From Acidobacteriota bacterium (GTDB lineage: Bacteria; Acidobacteriota; Thermoanaerobaculia; UBA5066): a stretch of DNA of 64,000 bases. Positions 18,581 through 27,507 of the stretch are shown here, in pieces. The stretch is from contig JAKOVQ010000007.1 of NCBI GenBank assembly GCA_029781975.1, positions 1 to 64,000 on the forward strand, given 5' to 3'. The notes under the pieces were generated by a model. It was not told the DNA's origin, searched no databases, and saw only the letters and a program-made list of their open reading frames with translations. The translations under genes and the position numbers were made by a program. Within the stretch, counting starts at the first letter, position 1, and each line of letters starts with the position of its first letter.

Positions 18581-19810
18581 ATGGCCGTCTCGTTCGCCCG
18601 GAGGATGGAGGTCGTCAAGGCCTCGGAGATCCGCGAGATCCTGAAGATCACCCAGCGTCCCGGCGTCATCTCGTTCGCCGGCGGCCTCCCCGCGCCGGAG
18701 CTCTTCCCGGTGGCCGAGATGGACGAGGCCTCGCACCTCGTCCTGGCCGAGCAGGGGCCGACGGCGCTCCAGTACTCGACGACGGAGGGGCACCCGCCGC
18801 TCCGCGAGAAGATCGCCCAGCGGATGGACGCCAAGTGGGGGACGCGCCTCTCGGCGTCGGAGATCCTCGTCACCGTCGGCTCGCAGCAGGGGCTCGACCT
18901 CGTCGCCAAGCTCTTCCTCGACGAGGACGACGTCGTCCTCTGCGAGAGCCCCACCTACCTCGGGGCGATCTCGGCCTTCAACGTCTTCCGCCCCCGCTGG
19001 GTCGAGGTAGCGACCGACGGCGAGGGGATGGACCCGATCGCCCTCGACCGCGCGCTGGCCGCGAACCCGCGGGCCAAGCTGATCTACGTCGTCCCGAACT
19101 TCCAGAACCCCACGGGCCGCACCTGGTCGCTCGCCCGCCGCAAGGCGCTGATGGAGATCGCGACGCGGCACGCGGTGCCGGTGCTCGAGGACAACCCTTA
19201 CGGCGAGCTCCGCTTCGAGGGGGAGTCGCTCCCGGCGATCCAGTCGTTCGACACGGAGGGGCTCGTCCTCTCGGTCGGCACCTTCTCGAAGGTCTTCTGC
19301 CCGGGCCTGAGGATCGGCTGGGTCGCCGCCCCCCGCCGTTACCTCGACCGGCTCGTCATCCTCAAGCAGGGGGCCGACCTCCACACGCCGACCCTCGGGC
19401 AGATGCAGCTCGACCGCTACATGGAGCTCCACGACCTCGACGCGAACGTCGGGCGGATCCGGGCCGTCTACCGCGACCGGCGCGACGCGATGGCCCGCGC
19501 CCTCGAGCGCGAGATGCCCGCCGGGGTCACCTTCTCGCGCCCCGCGGGAGGGCTCTTCCTCTGGGTGGAGCTCCCCGACGCGCTCGACGCCCGCGAGCTC
19601 CTGAAGCGCTGCCTCGCCCGCGAGGTGGCGTTCGTCCCCGGCGGCGCCTTCTTCCCGAACGGCGGGCACGAGAACACCCTCCGCCTCAACTTCTCGAACA
19701 TGCCGATCGAGAGGATCGAGGAGGGGGTCCGCCGGCTCGCCGCCTCCGTCCGCGACCTCCTCGCCGAGGGGCCCGTCCCGGAGCGCGAGGCCGCGGTCGC
19801 GACGCCGTAG
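18581..19810 (+). CDS. PLP-dependent class I/II aminotransferase (2-aminoadipate transaminase-like)
   Basis: A 409-residue cytosolic aminotransferase of the LysN/2-aminoadipate/aromatic group. Features are ISFAGGLPAPELFP, VGSQQGLDLVAKLFLDEDD, YVVPNFQNPTGR, the PLP lysine K237 in VGTFSKVFCPGLRIGW and the C-terminal RLNFSN arginine. AAGGAGG precedes the ATG at 18581. It follows the MocR gene with a 20-nt gap and shares block-by-block similarity with the MocR aminotransferase domain, pointing to an old duplication. Substrate specificity (2-aminoadipate, branched-chain or aromatic) cannot be fixed from sequence. Confidence 0.9.
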   Translation: MAVSFARRMEVVKASEIREILKITQRPGVISFAGGLPAPELFPVAEMDEASHLVLAEQGPTALQYSTTEGHPPLREKIAQRMDAKWGTRLSASEILVTVGSQQGLDLVAKLFLDEDDVVLCESPTYLGAISAFNVFRPRWVEVATDGEGMDPIALDRALAANPRAKLIYVVPNFQNPTGRTWSLARRKALMEIATRHAVPVLEDNPYGELRFEGESLPAIQSFDTEGLVLSVGTFSKVFCPGLRIGWVAAPRRYLDRLVILKQGADLHTPTLGQMQLDRYMELHDLDANVGRIRAVYRDRRDAMARALEREMPAGVTFSRPAGGLFLWVELPDALDARELLKRCLAREVAFVPGGAFFPNGGHENTLRLNFSNMPIERIEEGVRRLAASVRDLLAEGPVPEREAAVATP

Positions 19811-19878
19811 GCTCGGCGCCGGGGGCACCGCGGGGTCGCCGGGGCGGCAGCGCTAAACTTCGTCCCGGAGAGCTCGCG

Positions 19879-20328
19879 ATGTCCTGGAACCTCACCGTCG
19901 CCGCGATCGTCGAGCGCGCGGGCCGTTTCCTCGTCGTCGAGGAGATGGACCCCGGCTACCCCCACCCCGTCCTGAACCAGCCCGCCGGCCACGTCGACCC
20001 CGGCGAGCCCCTCGTCGACGCCGTCGTCCGCGAGACGCGCGAGGAGACCGGCCTCGCCTTCACCCCCGACAGCCTCGTCGGCTTCTACCAGCTCCGGGCG
20101 CGCAACGGCGACGACTACTGCCGAGTCTGCTTCACGGGCACCGTCCCGGAGGACGCCGAGGCGCACCCGGAGAATCCCGAGGAGATCCTCGCCTGCCGCT
20201 GGCTCACGCGCGACGAGATCGCCGCCGGGAACCCCCGCTCGAGCGTCGTCCTCCGCTGCATCGACGACTACCTCGCGGGAGTCCGCCTGCCGCTCGCGGC
20301 GGTCGCGCACTTCCACGTGGACCGGTAG
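19879..20328 (+). CDS. Nudix hydrolase, NudJ-like
   Basis: A 149-residue protein with a complete Nudix box: G37-x5-E43-x7-R51-E52-x2-E55-E56-x-G58 (GHVDPGEPLVDAVVRETREE, then TGL). The segments FLVVEEMD, LNQPAGHV and ACRWLTRDEIAA resemble E. coli NudJ (YmfB), which hydrolyses nucleoside di/triphosphates and the thiamine intermediate HMP-PP. TAAACT (19854-19859) is a candidate -10, with GGAGAG before the ATG. It converges on the MNT/HEPN remnant. Confidence 0.88.
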   Translation: MSWNLTVAAIVERAGRFLVVEEMDPGYPHPVLNQPAGHVDPGEPLVDAVVRETREETGLAFTPDSLVGFYQLRARNGDDYCRVCFTGTVPEDAEAHPENPEEILACRWLTRDEIAAGNPRSSVVLRCIDDYLAGVRLPLAAVAHFHVDR

Positions 20329-20351
20329 GACGACCTCGCTGCGGAGCGATC

Positions 20352-20456
20352 GTCGCTGTCGAGATCCTCGCGACGGCGATCCCGGACGGCGCGCACCGCC
20401 TTCCTCGAGTGATCGAGCATGTCCGCCAGGAGGACGTCGTCCTCAGGCGGCCTCAT
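20352..20456 (-). pseudogene. Truncated HEPN (DUF86/HepT-type) toxin stub
   Basis: From ATG 20456 the sequence MRPPEDDVLLADMLDHSRKA, then VRAVRDRRREDLDSDD, matches the first helix region of DUF86/HepT HEPN proteins. It then turns into unrelated low-quality sequence; the catalytic R-x4-6-H motif is absent. It overlaps the end of the MNT gene by 14 nt, as in intact mntA-hepT pairs. It cannot encode a working RNase. Confidence 0.6.
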
Positions 20457-20748
20457 AAGACCGCACCGCGTCCCGGACGACCTTGTCGCGGAAATGGCGG
20501 CTGAGGGAGCCGGGCGTGTTCAGGTCGACCTTCCGCCCGAAGAGCGCCGAGAGCTCGTCCTGGAGGGTGATGAACCTCAGGCCGACACGAGCGTCCCGCT
20601 CGAACTCCACGAGAACGTCGACGTCGCTTTCCGGCTCCGGACGGCCGTGCCGCCTCGAGCCGAACAGCGCCAGGCTACGGACGCGGTAGCGCCGGCACAG
20701 CCGATCGAGATCGTCCTTCTCGACGAGGATGCCGCCGACGTCCACCAT
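20443..20748 (-). CDS. Minimal nucleotidyltransferase (MNT/MntA-type antitoxin)
   Basis: A 101-residue MNT protein with the GSx10DxD motif: G30-S31 in LALFGSRRHG and D42-V-D44 in ESDVDVLVEF. In intact HEPN-MNT modules the MNT enzyme AMPylates the HEPN RNase to silence it. Here the HEPN gene overlapping its 3' end is only a stub, leaving this gene without a target nearby. TAGCAT ends 7 nt before the ATG, so it probably has its own leaderless promoter. Confidence 0.82.
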   Translation of the reverse strand: MVDVGGILVEKDDLDRLCRRYRVRSLALFGSRRHGRPEPESDVDVLVEFERDARVGLRFITLQDELSALFGRKVDLNTPGSLSRHFRDKVVRDAVRSYEAA

Positions 20749-20755
20749 CGTGAAG

Positions 20756-20761
20756 ATGCTA
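20756..20761 (-). promoter_or_regulatory. -10-like hexamer TAGCAT, leaderless arrangement
   Basis: Minus-strand TAGCAT ends 7 nt before the MNT ATG at 20748. No Shine-Dalgarno is present. Confidence 0.45.
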
Positions 20762-20942
20762 ACTATGGGATCGTCTCCCCTGCTACCTGGGTGTCTTCGT
20801 GATCCAAGCCGGCCGACTCGAGATCCTGCAGAGCCTGAGCGCCATCGATGGGATCGCCCTACCAGCGGACGCCGTCGACCGGCGTCCGTCGATCCGGCCC
20901 GACCTCATCGCGACCGGGGAGAGGCTCGCTGCCATCCTGGCC

Positions 20943-21062
20943 TTAGTCGACCGGGTGATCGACCGGAGGAAGAGCTCCGAAGCGGGCTTGTGAACCTTCA
21001 AGGCTGAGGCGCGAGAGGTTGCGGACGAGGTCCCGGCGCTTCGTCGCCCGGACCTCGGGCAT
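20943..21062 (-). pseudogene. Truncated HicA-type toxin stub
   Basis: Starts MPEVRATKRRDLVRNLSRL, matching the N-terminal helix of HicA mRNA interferases (KRRDLIRxLxxLGF). It diverges after about 24 residues, before the conserved G-S-H-x catalytic histidine region, and stops at residue 39. The start overlaps the HicB stop as TGATG, the expected coupling. The stretch 20762-20942 upstream of the MNT gene contains nothing else convincing. Confidence 0.55.
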
Positions 21063-21304
21063 CAGGCGACTTCCCGGACCTTCAGCTCGATCCCGTCGAC
21101 CACCGGAAGCGGGAGGTTCCGGGAGACGCGGAAGAGGACCCACTCTTCGAGGACCTCTGCCAGCTCCTCGCGGCAGGACTCCAGGGTCTCCCCCGTCGCG
21201 TAGACCCCGGGGCAGTCCTGCAGCTCCCGGTAGAAACGGGGCCCCTCCTCGAGGATCTCGTAGCTCGCGCGGCGGAGGGCAGCCTGGAGGTAGCGGGTCA
21301 GCAT
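21062..21304 (-). CDS. hicB: HicB-family antitoxin
   Basis: An 80-residue protein with the HicB partial RNase-H-like fold: YEILEEGPRFYRELQDCPGV, then YATGETLESCREELAEVLEE and a C-terminal LPLPVVDGIEL. It lacks an added DNA-binding domain. The order here is hicB before hicA, with the toxin reduced to a stub. Minus-strand TAAGAT at 21325-21320 is a likely -10, 15 nt before the ATG. An orphan antitoxin could still protect against HicA toxins elsewhere; that is inference. Confidence 0.8.
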   Translation of the reverse strand: MLTRYLQAALRRASYEILEEGPRFYRELQDCPGVYATGETLESCREELAEVLEEWVLFRVSRNLPLPVVDGIELKVREVA

Positions 21305-21337
21305 CGTCGTCCCGCCGCGATCTTAGCGCCGCCGCCC

Positions 21338-23020
21338 CTACCCCGTCGTCAGCTTCCGGTACTTGATCCGGTGGGGCATGTCGGCGGCGGCGCCGAGGCG
21401 CTTGTGGCGGTCGGCCTCGTACTCCTGGTAGTTCCCCTCGTACCAGACCGTCTTCGAGTCCCCCTCGAAGGCGAGGATGTGCGTGGCGACGCGGTCGAGG
21501 AACCAGCGGTCGTGCGAGATGACGACGGCGCAGCCGGCGAAGCCGAGGAGCGCCTCCTCGAGGGCCCGCAGCGTGTCGACGTCGAGGTCGTTCGTCGGCT
21601 CGTCGAGGAGGAGGAGGTTCCCCCCCACCTTCAGCGTCCGCGCGAGGTGGAGGCGGTTCATCTCGCCGCCCGAGAGGTCGCCGATCCGCTTCTGCTGGTC
21701 GGCCCCCTTGAAGTTGAACATCGAGCACCAGGCCCGGCTGTTGAGCTCGCGCTTGCCGACGAGGATCTTCTCCTCGCCCCCCGAGACCTCCTCCCACACC
21801 GACTTCTTCGGGTCGGGGCGGTCGCGGTTCTGGTCGACGTACGAGGGGACGACGGTCTCCCCCACCTTCAGGACGCCGCCGTCCGGCGTCTCGAGCCCCA
21901 TGATCATCTTGAAGAGGGTCGTCTTGCCGGCGCCGTTGGCGCCGATGACGCCGACGATCCCTCCCTTCGGAAGGTCGAACGAGAGGTCGTCGAAGAGGAG
22001 GCGGTCGCCGTAGCCCTTCCTGACGCTCTCGGCCCGCACGACGACGTCGCCCAGACGCGGGCCGGCGGGGATGTAGATCTCGTTCGTCTCGCCGCGCGCC
22101 TCGGGGCCGCTCTCGGCGAGGAGCTGCTCGTAGGCCTGGAGGCGCGCCTTCCCCTTGGCGTGGCGCGCGCGGGGCGACATCTTCACCCACTCGAGCTCGC
22201 GCTGGAGGGTCTTCTGCTTGGCGCTCTCGGCCTTCTCCTCCTGCGCCAGGCGCGTCTGCTTCTGGTCGAGCCACGACGTGTAGTTCCCCTTCCAGGGGAT
22301 GCCGGAGCCGCGGTCGAGCTCGAGGATCCACTGCGCCACGTTGTCGAGGAAGTAGCGGTCGTGCGTCACGGCGACGACGGTCCCGGGGTACTCGGCGAGG
22401 TGGTGCTCGAGCCACGCGACTGACTCGGCGTCGAGGTGGTTCGTCGGCTCGTCGAGGAGGAGGAGGTCGGGGCGCTCGAGGAGGACCCGGCAGAGGGCCA
22501 CGCGGCGCCGCTCGCCGCCCGAGACCTTCGTGACGTCGGCGTCGGGGGGCGGGCAGCGGAGGGCGTCCATCGCCGTCTCGAGCGTCCGGTCGAGGTCCCA
22601 GCCGTTCGCGGCCTCGATGGCGTCCTGGACCTTCCCGTACTCCGCCATCACCTTCTCCATCTCGTCGTCGCGAAGGCTCTCGCCCATCTTCTCGCCCAGC
22701 TCGTCGAACCGCGCGAGGAGCTTCTTCACCGGGGCGACGGCCGCCTCGACGTTCTGGAGGACGTTCTTGGCCGGGTCGAGCCACGGGTCCTGCGCGAGGA
22801 AGCCGACGCGCGTCCCCTCTGCGGCGAACGCCTCTCCGTTGAACTCCTTGTCCAGCCCCGCCATGATCTTCAGGAGCGACGACTTCCCCGCCCCGTTCAG
22901 CCCCAGGACGCCGATCTTGGCGCCGGGGAAGAAGGCGAGGTAGATCCCCTTCAGGATCTCGCGCTGCGGCGGGACGACCTTCCTCAGGTTGACCATCGTG
23001 TAGATGTATTGCGGTGCCAT
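21338..23020 (-). CDS. ettA: Energy-dependent translational throttle protein EttA (ABC-F)
   Basis: A 560-residue ABC-F ATPase, the normal EttA length. It starts MAPQYIYTMVNLRKVVPPQR as EttA proteins do. It has two ABC domains with Walker A GLNGAGKSS and GANGAGKTT, signatures VSGGERRR and LSGGEMNR, Walker B LLLLDEPTNHLD and LLLLDEPTNDLD, and H-loops THDRYFLD and SHDRWFLD. The linker carries the EttA-type arm (ESAKQKTLQRELEWVKMSPR). It binds the ribosomal E site and gates the first peptide bond according to ADP/ATP. It is intact and clearly distinct from the ABC-F debris at 2.4-8.8 kb. Confidence 0.95.
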   Translation of the reverse strand: MAPQYIYTMVNLRKVVPPQREILKGIYLAFFPGAKIGVLGLNGAGKSSLLKIMAGLDKEFNGEAFAAEGTRVGFLAQDPWLDPAKNVLQNVEAAVAPVKKLLARFDELGEKMGESLRDDEMEKVMAEYGKVQDAIEAANGWDLDRTLETAMDALRCPPPDADVTKVSGGERRRVALCRVLLERPDLLLLDEPTNHLDAESVAWLEHHLAEYPGTVVAVTHDRYFLDNVAQWILELDRGSGIPWKGNYTSWLDQKQTRLAQEEKAESAKQKTLQRELEWVKMSPRARHAKGKARLQAYEQLLAESGPEARGETNEIYIPAGPRLGDVVVRAESVRKGYGDRLLFDDLSFDLPKGGIVGVIGANGAGKTTLFKMIMGLETPDGGVLKVGETVVPSYVDQNRDRPDPKKSVWEEVSGGEEKILVGKRELNSRAWCSMFNFKGADQQKRIGDLSGGEMNRLHLARTLKVGGNLLLLDEPTNDLDVDTLRALEEALLGFAGCAVVISHDRWFLDRVATHILAFEGDSKTVWYEGNYQEYEADRHKRLGAAADMPHRIKYRKLTTG

Positions 23021-23112
23021 GGTGCCGTCCTTCGGTTCCGCCGGCCGAGGCCGGGCGGCCGGGGAGAGTAGCAGGATCGTCTTCGGGGCGCGCCGGGACG
23101 GCCCGGCCCGCC

Positions 23113-23118
23113 TACAAT
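23113..23118 (+). promoter_or_regulatory. -10-like hexamer TACAAT before the PAP2 gene
   Basis: Ends 9 nt before GTG 23128; no Shine-Dalgarno. Supports 23128 as the start. Confidence 0.4.
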
Positions 23119-23127
23119 CCCCCTTCC

Positions 23128-23850
23128 GTGCCCGAAGCGACCGCCGCCGTCCCTCCGCCGCCCCCCGACGCGCCCGTTCCGCCGCCGGGCGCCGGCACGC
23201 CCGCCTGGCGGCGGATCGGCCCGGCCTGGGCCGCCGCGTGGCGCGAGCCCGGCTTCCGGGCCGAGGCGGCGTTCAGCTTCGCCTTCTTCTACGCGGGGAT
23301 GGTGGCCGTGACCCGCGTCGCCGGCTGGGTCGAGCACCGGCCGGGCGCCCTCCTCCGCGACCCCGTCCTGGCGCTCTTCCCGGCGGTCGACGTCACGGCG
23401 CCGCTCTTCTTCCTCGTCTACGGCGGCGTCCTCCTGTCGTTCCTCGCGCTCCTGCCGCACCCGCAGGCGCTCGTCGTCGGATTCCGGTCCTACGGGTGGG
23501 TCGCCTTCCTGCGCGCGGCGACGCTCCTCCTCACGCCGCTCGACCCGCCGGCGGGGATGATCCTCCTGCGCGACCCGATCGTGGAGGCGACCGTCCACGG
23601 CGCCGTCGCCCCGACGCGCGACCTCTTCTTCTCGGGGCACACGTCGACGCTCTTCCTCGTCGCCCTCGTCACGCCGGGCCGGAAGGTGAAGGCGGCGCTC
23701 GCGACCGCGGCCGTCCTCGTCGGCGCGATGGTCCTCCTGCAGAAGGTCCACTACACGATCGACGTCGCCTGCGCGCTTCCGTTCGCGCTGACGGCCGCCT
23801 GGCTCGGGCGGGCCTTCCCCCGGCGGCGCGCCGCCGCTCCCGCAGCGTAG
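23128..23850 (+). CDS. PAP2-like (sphingomyelin synthase-type) membrane phosphatase
   Basis: A 240-residue integral membrane protein with about six helices. The second phosphatase motif is S169-G-H171-T (LFFSGHTSTLFL) and the third is H208-Y-T-I-D212 (KVHYTIDVACA), as in the PAP2_C/sphingomyelin-synthase-like branch of the superfamily. It probably hydrolyses or transfers lipid phosphate head groups at the inner membrane; the substrate is unknown. GTG 23128 was chosen over upstream starts because the upstream frame is low complexity and TACAAT lies just before it. It diverges from ettA and converges on the ThDP enzyme gene. Confidence 0.78.
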   Translation: MPEATAAVPPPPPDAPVPPPGAGTPAWRRIGPAWAAAWREPGFRAEAAFSFAFFYAGMVAVTRVAGWVEHRPGALLRDPVLALFPAVDVTAPLFFLVYGGVLLSFLALLPHPQALVVGFRSYGWVAFLRAATLLLTPLDPPAGMILLRDPIVEATVHGAVAPTRDLFFSGHTSTLFLVALVTPGRKVKAALATAAVLVGAMVLLQKVHYTIDVACALPFALTAAWLGRAFPRRRAAAPAA

Positions 23851-23877
23851 CCACCGCGCCCCGCGGCGGCGAGCCCG

Positions 23878-25644
23878 CTACATCGAGATCGACCCCTTCC
23901 GGAACTCGGTCTTCCCGAGGTGGACGTTCACGAGCGCGGGGCGTCCTCCGCGCGCGGCGCCGAGCGCCTTCTTCAGGAGGCGGGGGAACGACGCCGCGTC
24001 GTCCGCCAGGAATCCCGCTCCTCCCAGCCCCTCCGCCGCGGCGTGGTAGTCGGTCTTCAGGAGGACGACGCCGACGTCGTCCTTCAGGATCTCGACCTGC
24101 TCGCGGGCGATCTGCGTCCAGCCCGCGTCGTTGCCGACGACCGCCACGACGCCGAGGCCGTGCCTGACGAAGGTGTCGATCTCGACCAGGCCGTAGCCCG
24201 CCGAGCCGTCCCCCCACAGAAGGACGACGTCCGCGCCGGGGCGGCAGAGGGCGGCGGCGAGGGCGAAGCCGGCCCCGACGCCGAGCGTCCCGAAGGCGCC
24301 CGGGTCGAGCCAGGAGAGCGGACCGCGCGGGCGGAGGACGTAGGAGGCGGTGGCGACGAAGTCGCCGCCGTCCGCCACGAGGACCGTCCCGTCCCCGAGG
24401 ACCTCCTCCAGGGTCCGGCAGACGAAGAGGGGGTCGAGGCCGCCGGGAGCCCCGGAGGCGCCCGCCCCGGCCTGCGCGGCGATCTCGGCGTCGCGCGCCG
24501 CGTCGCGCTCCTTCAGCCGCGCGAGCCACGCCGGCCGGCCGAACCCCTCGGGCGCCTCCTCCGACAGGGCGCGGAGGAAGAGCGCCGGGTCGCCCGCCAC
24601 GCCGAGGGCGGGACGCCGGTTGAGGGTGACCGCCTTCGGGTCGCGGTTCACGTTGACGAGGACCGCCTTCCTCCCGATCTGCCGCCCGTAGTCGAGGCGG
24701 AAGTCGCACGGCGTCCCGGCGAGGAGGACGAGGTCGGCCTCGCGGAGCGCCTCCTTCCGCCGGTGGCGGCACTGGAGCGCGTGGGCGGGGCCGAGGAGGC
24801 CGCGCGCCATCCCCGAGAGGTAGACGGGGATCCCGAGAGAGGCGACCGCTCGCGCCAGCTCCTTCGCCTCGCCGGGCGCGGCGAGCCCCTGGCTCCCCAG
24901 GACGAGGACCGGGCGCTCGGAGCGGCCGAGGAGGAGGCTGGCCGTCCCGACGCTCCCGAGCGGCGCCTCGGGAGCGGCCGGCTCGGCCCGGGGGCCGGCG
25001 GCGACCCCCTCGACCCCGTCGAACAGCTTGTCGAGGTGGCGGCCGAGGTACCACTGGACGGCGGACTCGACGAGCCCCTTCCCCTCGCCCCCCGACTTCC
25101 CCCCGTACCAGCTCCTGACGAGCGCCTCGTCGTAGAGGAGGTCGACCGGGCACTCCACGAAGACGGGCCCCGGGACCCCTTCCTGCGCCCGGCGGAACGC
25201 CTCCTCGACGGCGGGGACGAGCCCCGCCACGCGGTCGACGCTCGTCTGCCACTTGACCACGGCCTTCAGGAGCGCGAGCTGGTCGATGTCCTGGAGCGCG
25301 CCGCGCCCCTTCAGGACGGTGGCCGTCGCCCCGCCGAGGAGGACGACCGGCGACTGGGCGAGCCGGGCGTTCTCGAGGGCCGTCAGGGTGTTGGTCACCC
25401 CGGGCCCCGCGGTCACGGCCGCCACCCCCGGGACGCCGGTCAGCCGCGCCGTGGCGTCGGCCGCGAAGACCGCCGTCGCCTCGTGGCGCGTGTCGACCAC
25501 GCGGATCCCGCGCCGCTTCGCCTCCACGAGGATGGGGGAGATGTGCCCGCCGCAGAGGGTGTAGAGGAACCGCACCCCCTGCGCGGCGAGGACCTCGGCG
25601 ACCAGGGCCCCGCCGTTCGGCCGGGGCGCGGCGCTCGTCGTCAT
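23878..25644 (-). CDS. Thiamine-diphosphate-dependent enzyme, acetolactate synthase/ILVBL-like
   Basis: A 588-residue protein with the three domains of the acetolactate synthase family. The N-terminal pyrimidine-binding domain has E55 in [20 protein letters not shown] and [20 protein letters not shown]. The middle domain contains [20 protein letters not shown]. The C-terminal ThDP domain carries the GDG-N motif ([12 protein letters not shown] through VVGNDAGW). The catalytic pattern resembles 2-hydroxyacyl-CoA lyase/ILVBL more than biosynthetic IlvB, and no small subunit (IlvN) is adjacent. Start ATG 25644 is preceded by GGGAGG; minus-strand TACACT near 25690 may be its -10. Confidence 0.85.
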   Translation of the reverse strand: MTTSAAPRPNGGALVAEVLAAQGVRFLYTLCGGHISPILVEAKRRGIRVVDTRHEATAVFAADATARLTGVPGVAAVTAGPGVTNTLTALENARLAQSPVVLLGGATATVLKGRGALQDIDQLALLKAVVKWQTSVDRVAGLVPAVEEAFRRAQEGVPGPVFVECPVDLLYDEALVRSWYGGKSGGEGKGLVESAVQWYLGRHLDKLFDGVEGVAAGPRAEPAAPEAPLGSVGTASLLLGRSERPVLVLGSQGLAAPGEAKELARAVASLGIPVYLSGMARGLLGPAHALQCRHRRKEALREADLVLLAGTPCDFRLDYGRQIGRKAVLVNVNRDPKAVTLNRRPALGVAGDPALFLRALSEEAPEGFGRPAWLARLKERDAARDAEIAAQAGAGASGAPGGLDPLFVCRTLEEVLGDGTVLVADGGDFVATASYVLRPRGPLSWLDPGAFGTLGVGAGFALAAALCRPGADVVLLWGDGSAGYGLVEIDTFVRHGLGVVAVVGNDAGWTQIAREQVEILKDDVGVVLLKTDYHAAAEGLGGAGFLADDAASFPRLLKKALGAARGGRPALVNVHLGKTEFRKGSISM

Positions 25645-25743
25645 GCCGGCCTCCCGTCGCGGCCGCTTCCGGCCGCGGTTCAGGGGGCGAGTGTAGCGGG
25701 AGGGGAAACCGGCAGAATCGGGCCCCGGGAAGGAGGGACCGCC

Positions 25744-27432
25744 GTGCGCCTCTCGACCTCCGCAGCCTCCGCTGCCTCCACCGCCTCCGCCCTCGTCGTT
25801 GCCGTCGTCGCTGCCCTCGTCGCCGCCATGCTCCTCGCGGCTCCCGCGGCACGCGCCGCGATCGTGGAGCGGTTCGTCGCGCCGCTCGAGACCGACCCTG
25901 CGATCTCCCAGGGGCTCGCCGACCACTACGTCGCCCTCGACCCCGCGGTCCCGCCGGTGGGCGACCTCTTCGTCTTCCTGGCCGGAACGGGAGGGATCCC
26001 GAAGTACTACCAGCTGATCGTCCAGGAGGGGGCGGAGGAGGGGTTCCACGCGATCGGCCTGAGCTACCCGTCGAGCGCCGCGGTGGCCGGGCTCTGCGGA
26101 GCCGGCTCCGCCCCCGACTGCACCGCGAACGTCCGGCTCGAGATGATCACGGGGGTCGACGCGAGCCCCGACGTCGACATCCCGCCCCCCGACTCGATCG
26201 AGAGCCGGCTCCTCCACCTCCTGGCGACGCTGGCCGCGCGCTTCCCCGCCGAGGGGTGGGGGCGCTACCTCGTCGACGGCGCGATCGACTGGCGCCACGT
26301 CCGCGTCGCCGGCCACTCGCAGGGGGCGGGGCACGCGGCGTTCCTCGGGAAGCTCCACGACCTGGCCGGGGTCGGGTGCCTGGCGGGCCCCGGCGACTGG
26401 GACGTCGACCGTGGCCGCCCCGCGCCCTGGCTCTCGGCCCCGGGCCTCACGCCGGTGTCGCGGATCTACGGCTTCCAGCATCTCCAGGACGAGGCGATCC
26501 CCTGGGCCTACGGCCTCCTCTGCTGGAGGGCCCTCGGCCTCGAGGCGTTCGGGGCCCCGGCCTCCGTCGACGGCGCCACGCCGCCGTACGGCGGCTCCCA
26601 CGAGCTGACCACGAACCTCCCGCTCGCTTACGGGACCTACCACGGGATGGTCGCCCTCGACGCCTTCGCGCCGCGGAACCGGGACTCCTCCCTCACCTAC
26701 GCGCCCGTCTGGAGGACGGTCTGCTTCCAGCACGGGGCCGCCACGGCGAGCTCGTGGCTCCTCCCCTCCTCCGCCCGGGTCGCCGGGGGGGGCGGCGCCG
26801 TCTGGACGACCGACCTCTCCATCGCGAACCCCACCGCCGCCGCGGCCGAGGCGACCGTCACGTTCCTCGGCCACGACCGGGACGGCCGGACCGGCCCCAC
26901 GGCCACCGTCTCGATCCCTCCCGGCGCGACGATGACGTGGCACGACGTCCTCGCCGCCCTTTTCGGCGTCTCCGAGGGGTGGGGAGCGATCCTCGTCCGG
27001 TCGTCGTTCGCGGCGCTCGCCGTCTCGTCGCAGACCGCCACGCCCGGCGCCGGGGGAACCTTCGGCCAGGGAGTCCCCGCGTTCTCCGACGGAGACCTCG
27101 TCCGGGCCGGGGCGAGCCGGTCTCTCCTCGACATCCGCGAGGGGGGCGGCTTCCGGACCAACCTCGTCCTCGCGAACGCGACGGAGGCGCCGCTCGACGT
27201 CGACGTGACGCTCGTCTCGGCCGCGGGGGTCCCCCTCGCCTCGGCGCGGGTCCCCCTCCTCCCCCTCGGGATGACCCAGCTGACCCGGGCGGCGCGGGTC
27301 CTCGGCGTGGCGGGCGACGTCGCGGGGGCGCGGCTCGTCGTCGGGACCCAGACGGCGGGCGGGGCCTTCGCCGCCTACGCCTCGGCGATCGACGCGACGA
27401 CGAACGACCCGCGGACGCTCCTCCCCCGGTAG
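25744..27432 (+). CDS. Secreted alpha/beta hydrolase with C-terminal beta domains
   Basis: A 562-residue exported protein. After a signal peptide of about 40 residues comes an alpha/beta-hydrolase-like domain (about 45-325) with the nucleophile elbow at S192 ([13 protein letters not shown]). A likely acid/histidine region lies in the [18 protein letters not shown] segment. It resembles the BPSS1187-type esterase group. Residues about 335-562 hold a pair of beta-rich repeats ([20 protein letters not shown] and [20 protein letters not shown]), a module frequent in secreted acidobacterial proteins. The GTG start at 25744 follows AAGGAGGG. Substrate unknown; an extracellular esterase is a reasonable inference. 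Confidence 0.8.
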   Translation: MRLSTSAASAASTASALVVAVVAALVAAMLLAAPAARAAIVERFVAPLETDPAISQGLADHYVALDPAVPPVGDLFVFLAGTGGIPKYYQLIVQEGAEEGFHAIGLSYPSSAAVAGLCGAGSAPDCTANVRLEMITGVDASPDVDIPPPDSIESRLLHLLATLAARFPAEGWGRYLVDGAIDWRHVRVAGHSQGAGHAAFLGKLHDLAGVGCLAGPGDWDVDRGRPAPWLSAPGLTPVSRIYGFQHLQDEAIPWAYGLLCWRALGLEAFGAPASVDGATPPYGGSHELTTNLPLAYGTYHGMVALDAFAPRNRDSSLTYAPVWRTVCFQHGAATASSWLLPSSARVAGGGGAVWTTDLSIANPTAAAAEATVTFLGHDRDGRTGPTATVSIPPGATMTWHDVLAALFGVSEGWGAILVRSSFAALAVSSQTATPGAGGTFGQGVPAFSDGDLVRAGASRSLLDIREGGGFRTNLVLANATEAPLDVDVTLVSAAGVPLASARVPLLPLGMTQLTRAARVLGVAGDVAGARLVVGTQTAGGAFAAYASAIDATTNDPRTLLPR

Positions 27433-27507
27433 GCGGCGCGCCCCGGCCCGGTTCGGCTAAGCTTCCGCGGTCGCCGCCCCCGCGCCGGCCGCGACCGTGG
27501 AGGTCCG

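Noticed and set aside
20799-20993. 64-codon ORF (starting IQAGRLEILQSLSAIDG after the GTG) between the MNT gene and the HicA stub
   Set aside because: Composition is passable, but no ribosome-binding site, -10 hexamer at the expected distance or known family; it overlaps the HicA stub on the other strand.
23920-27432. Long plus-strand frame read as one protein
   Set aside because: Only the part from 25744 is protein-like (secreted hydrolase); the rest is antisense to the ThDP enzyme.
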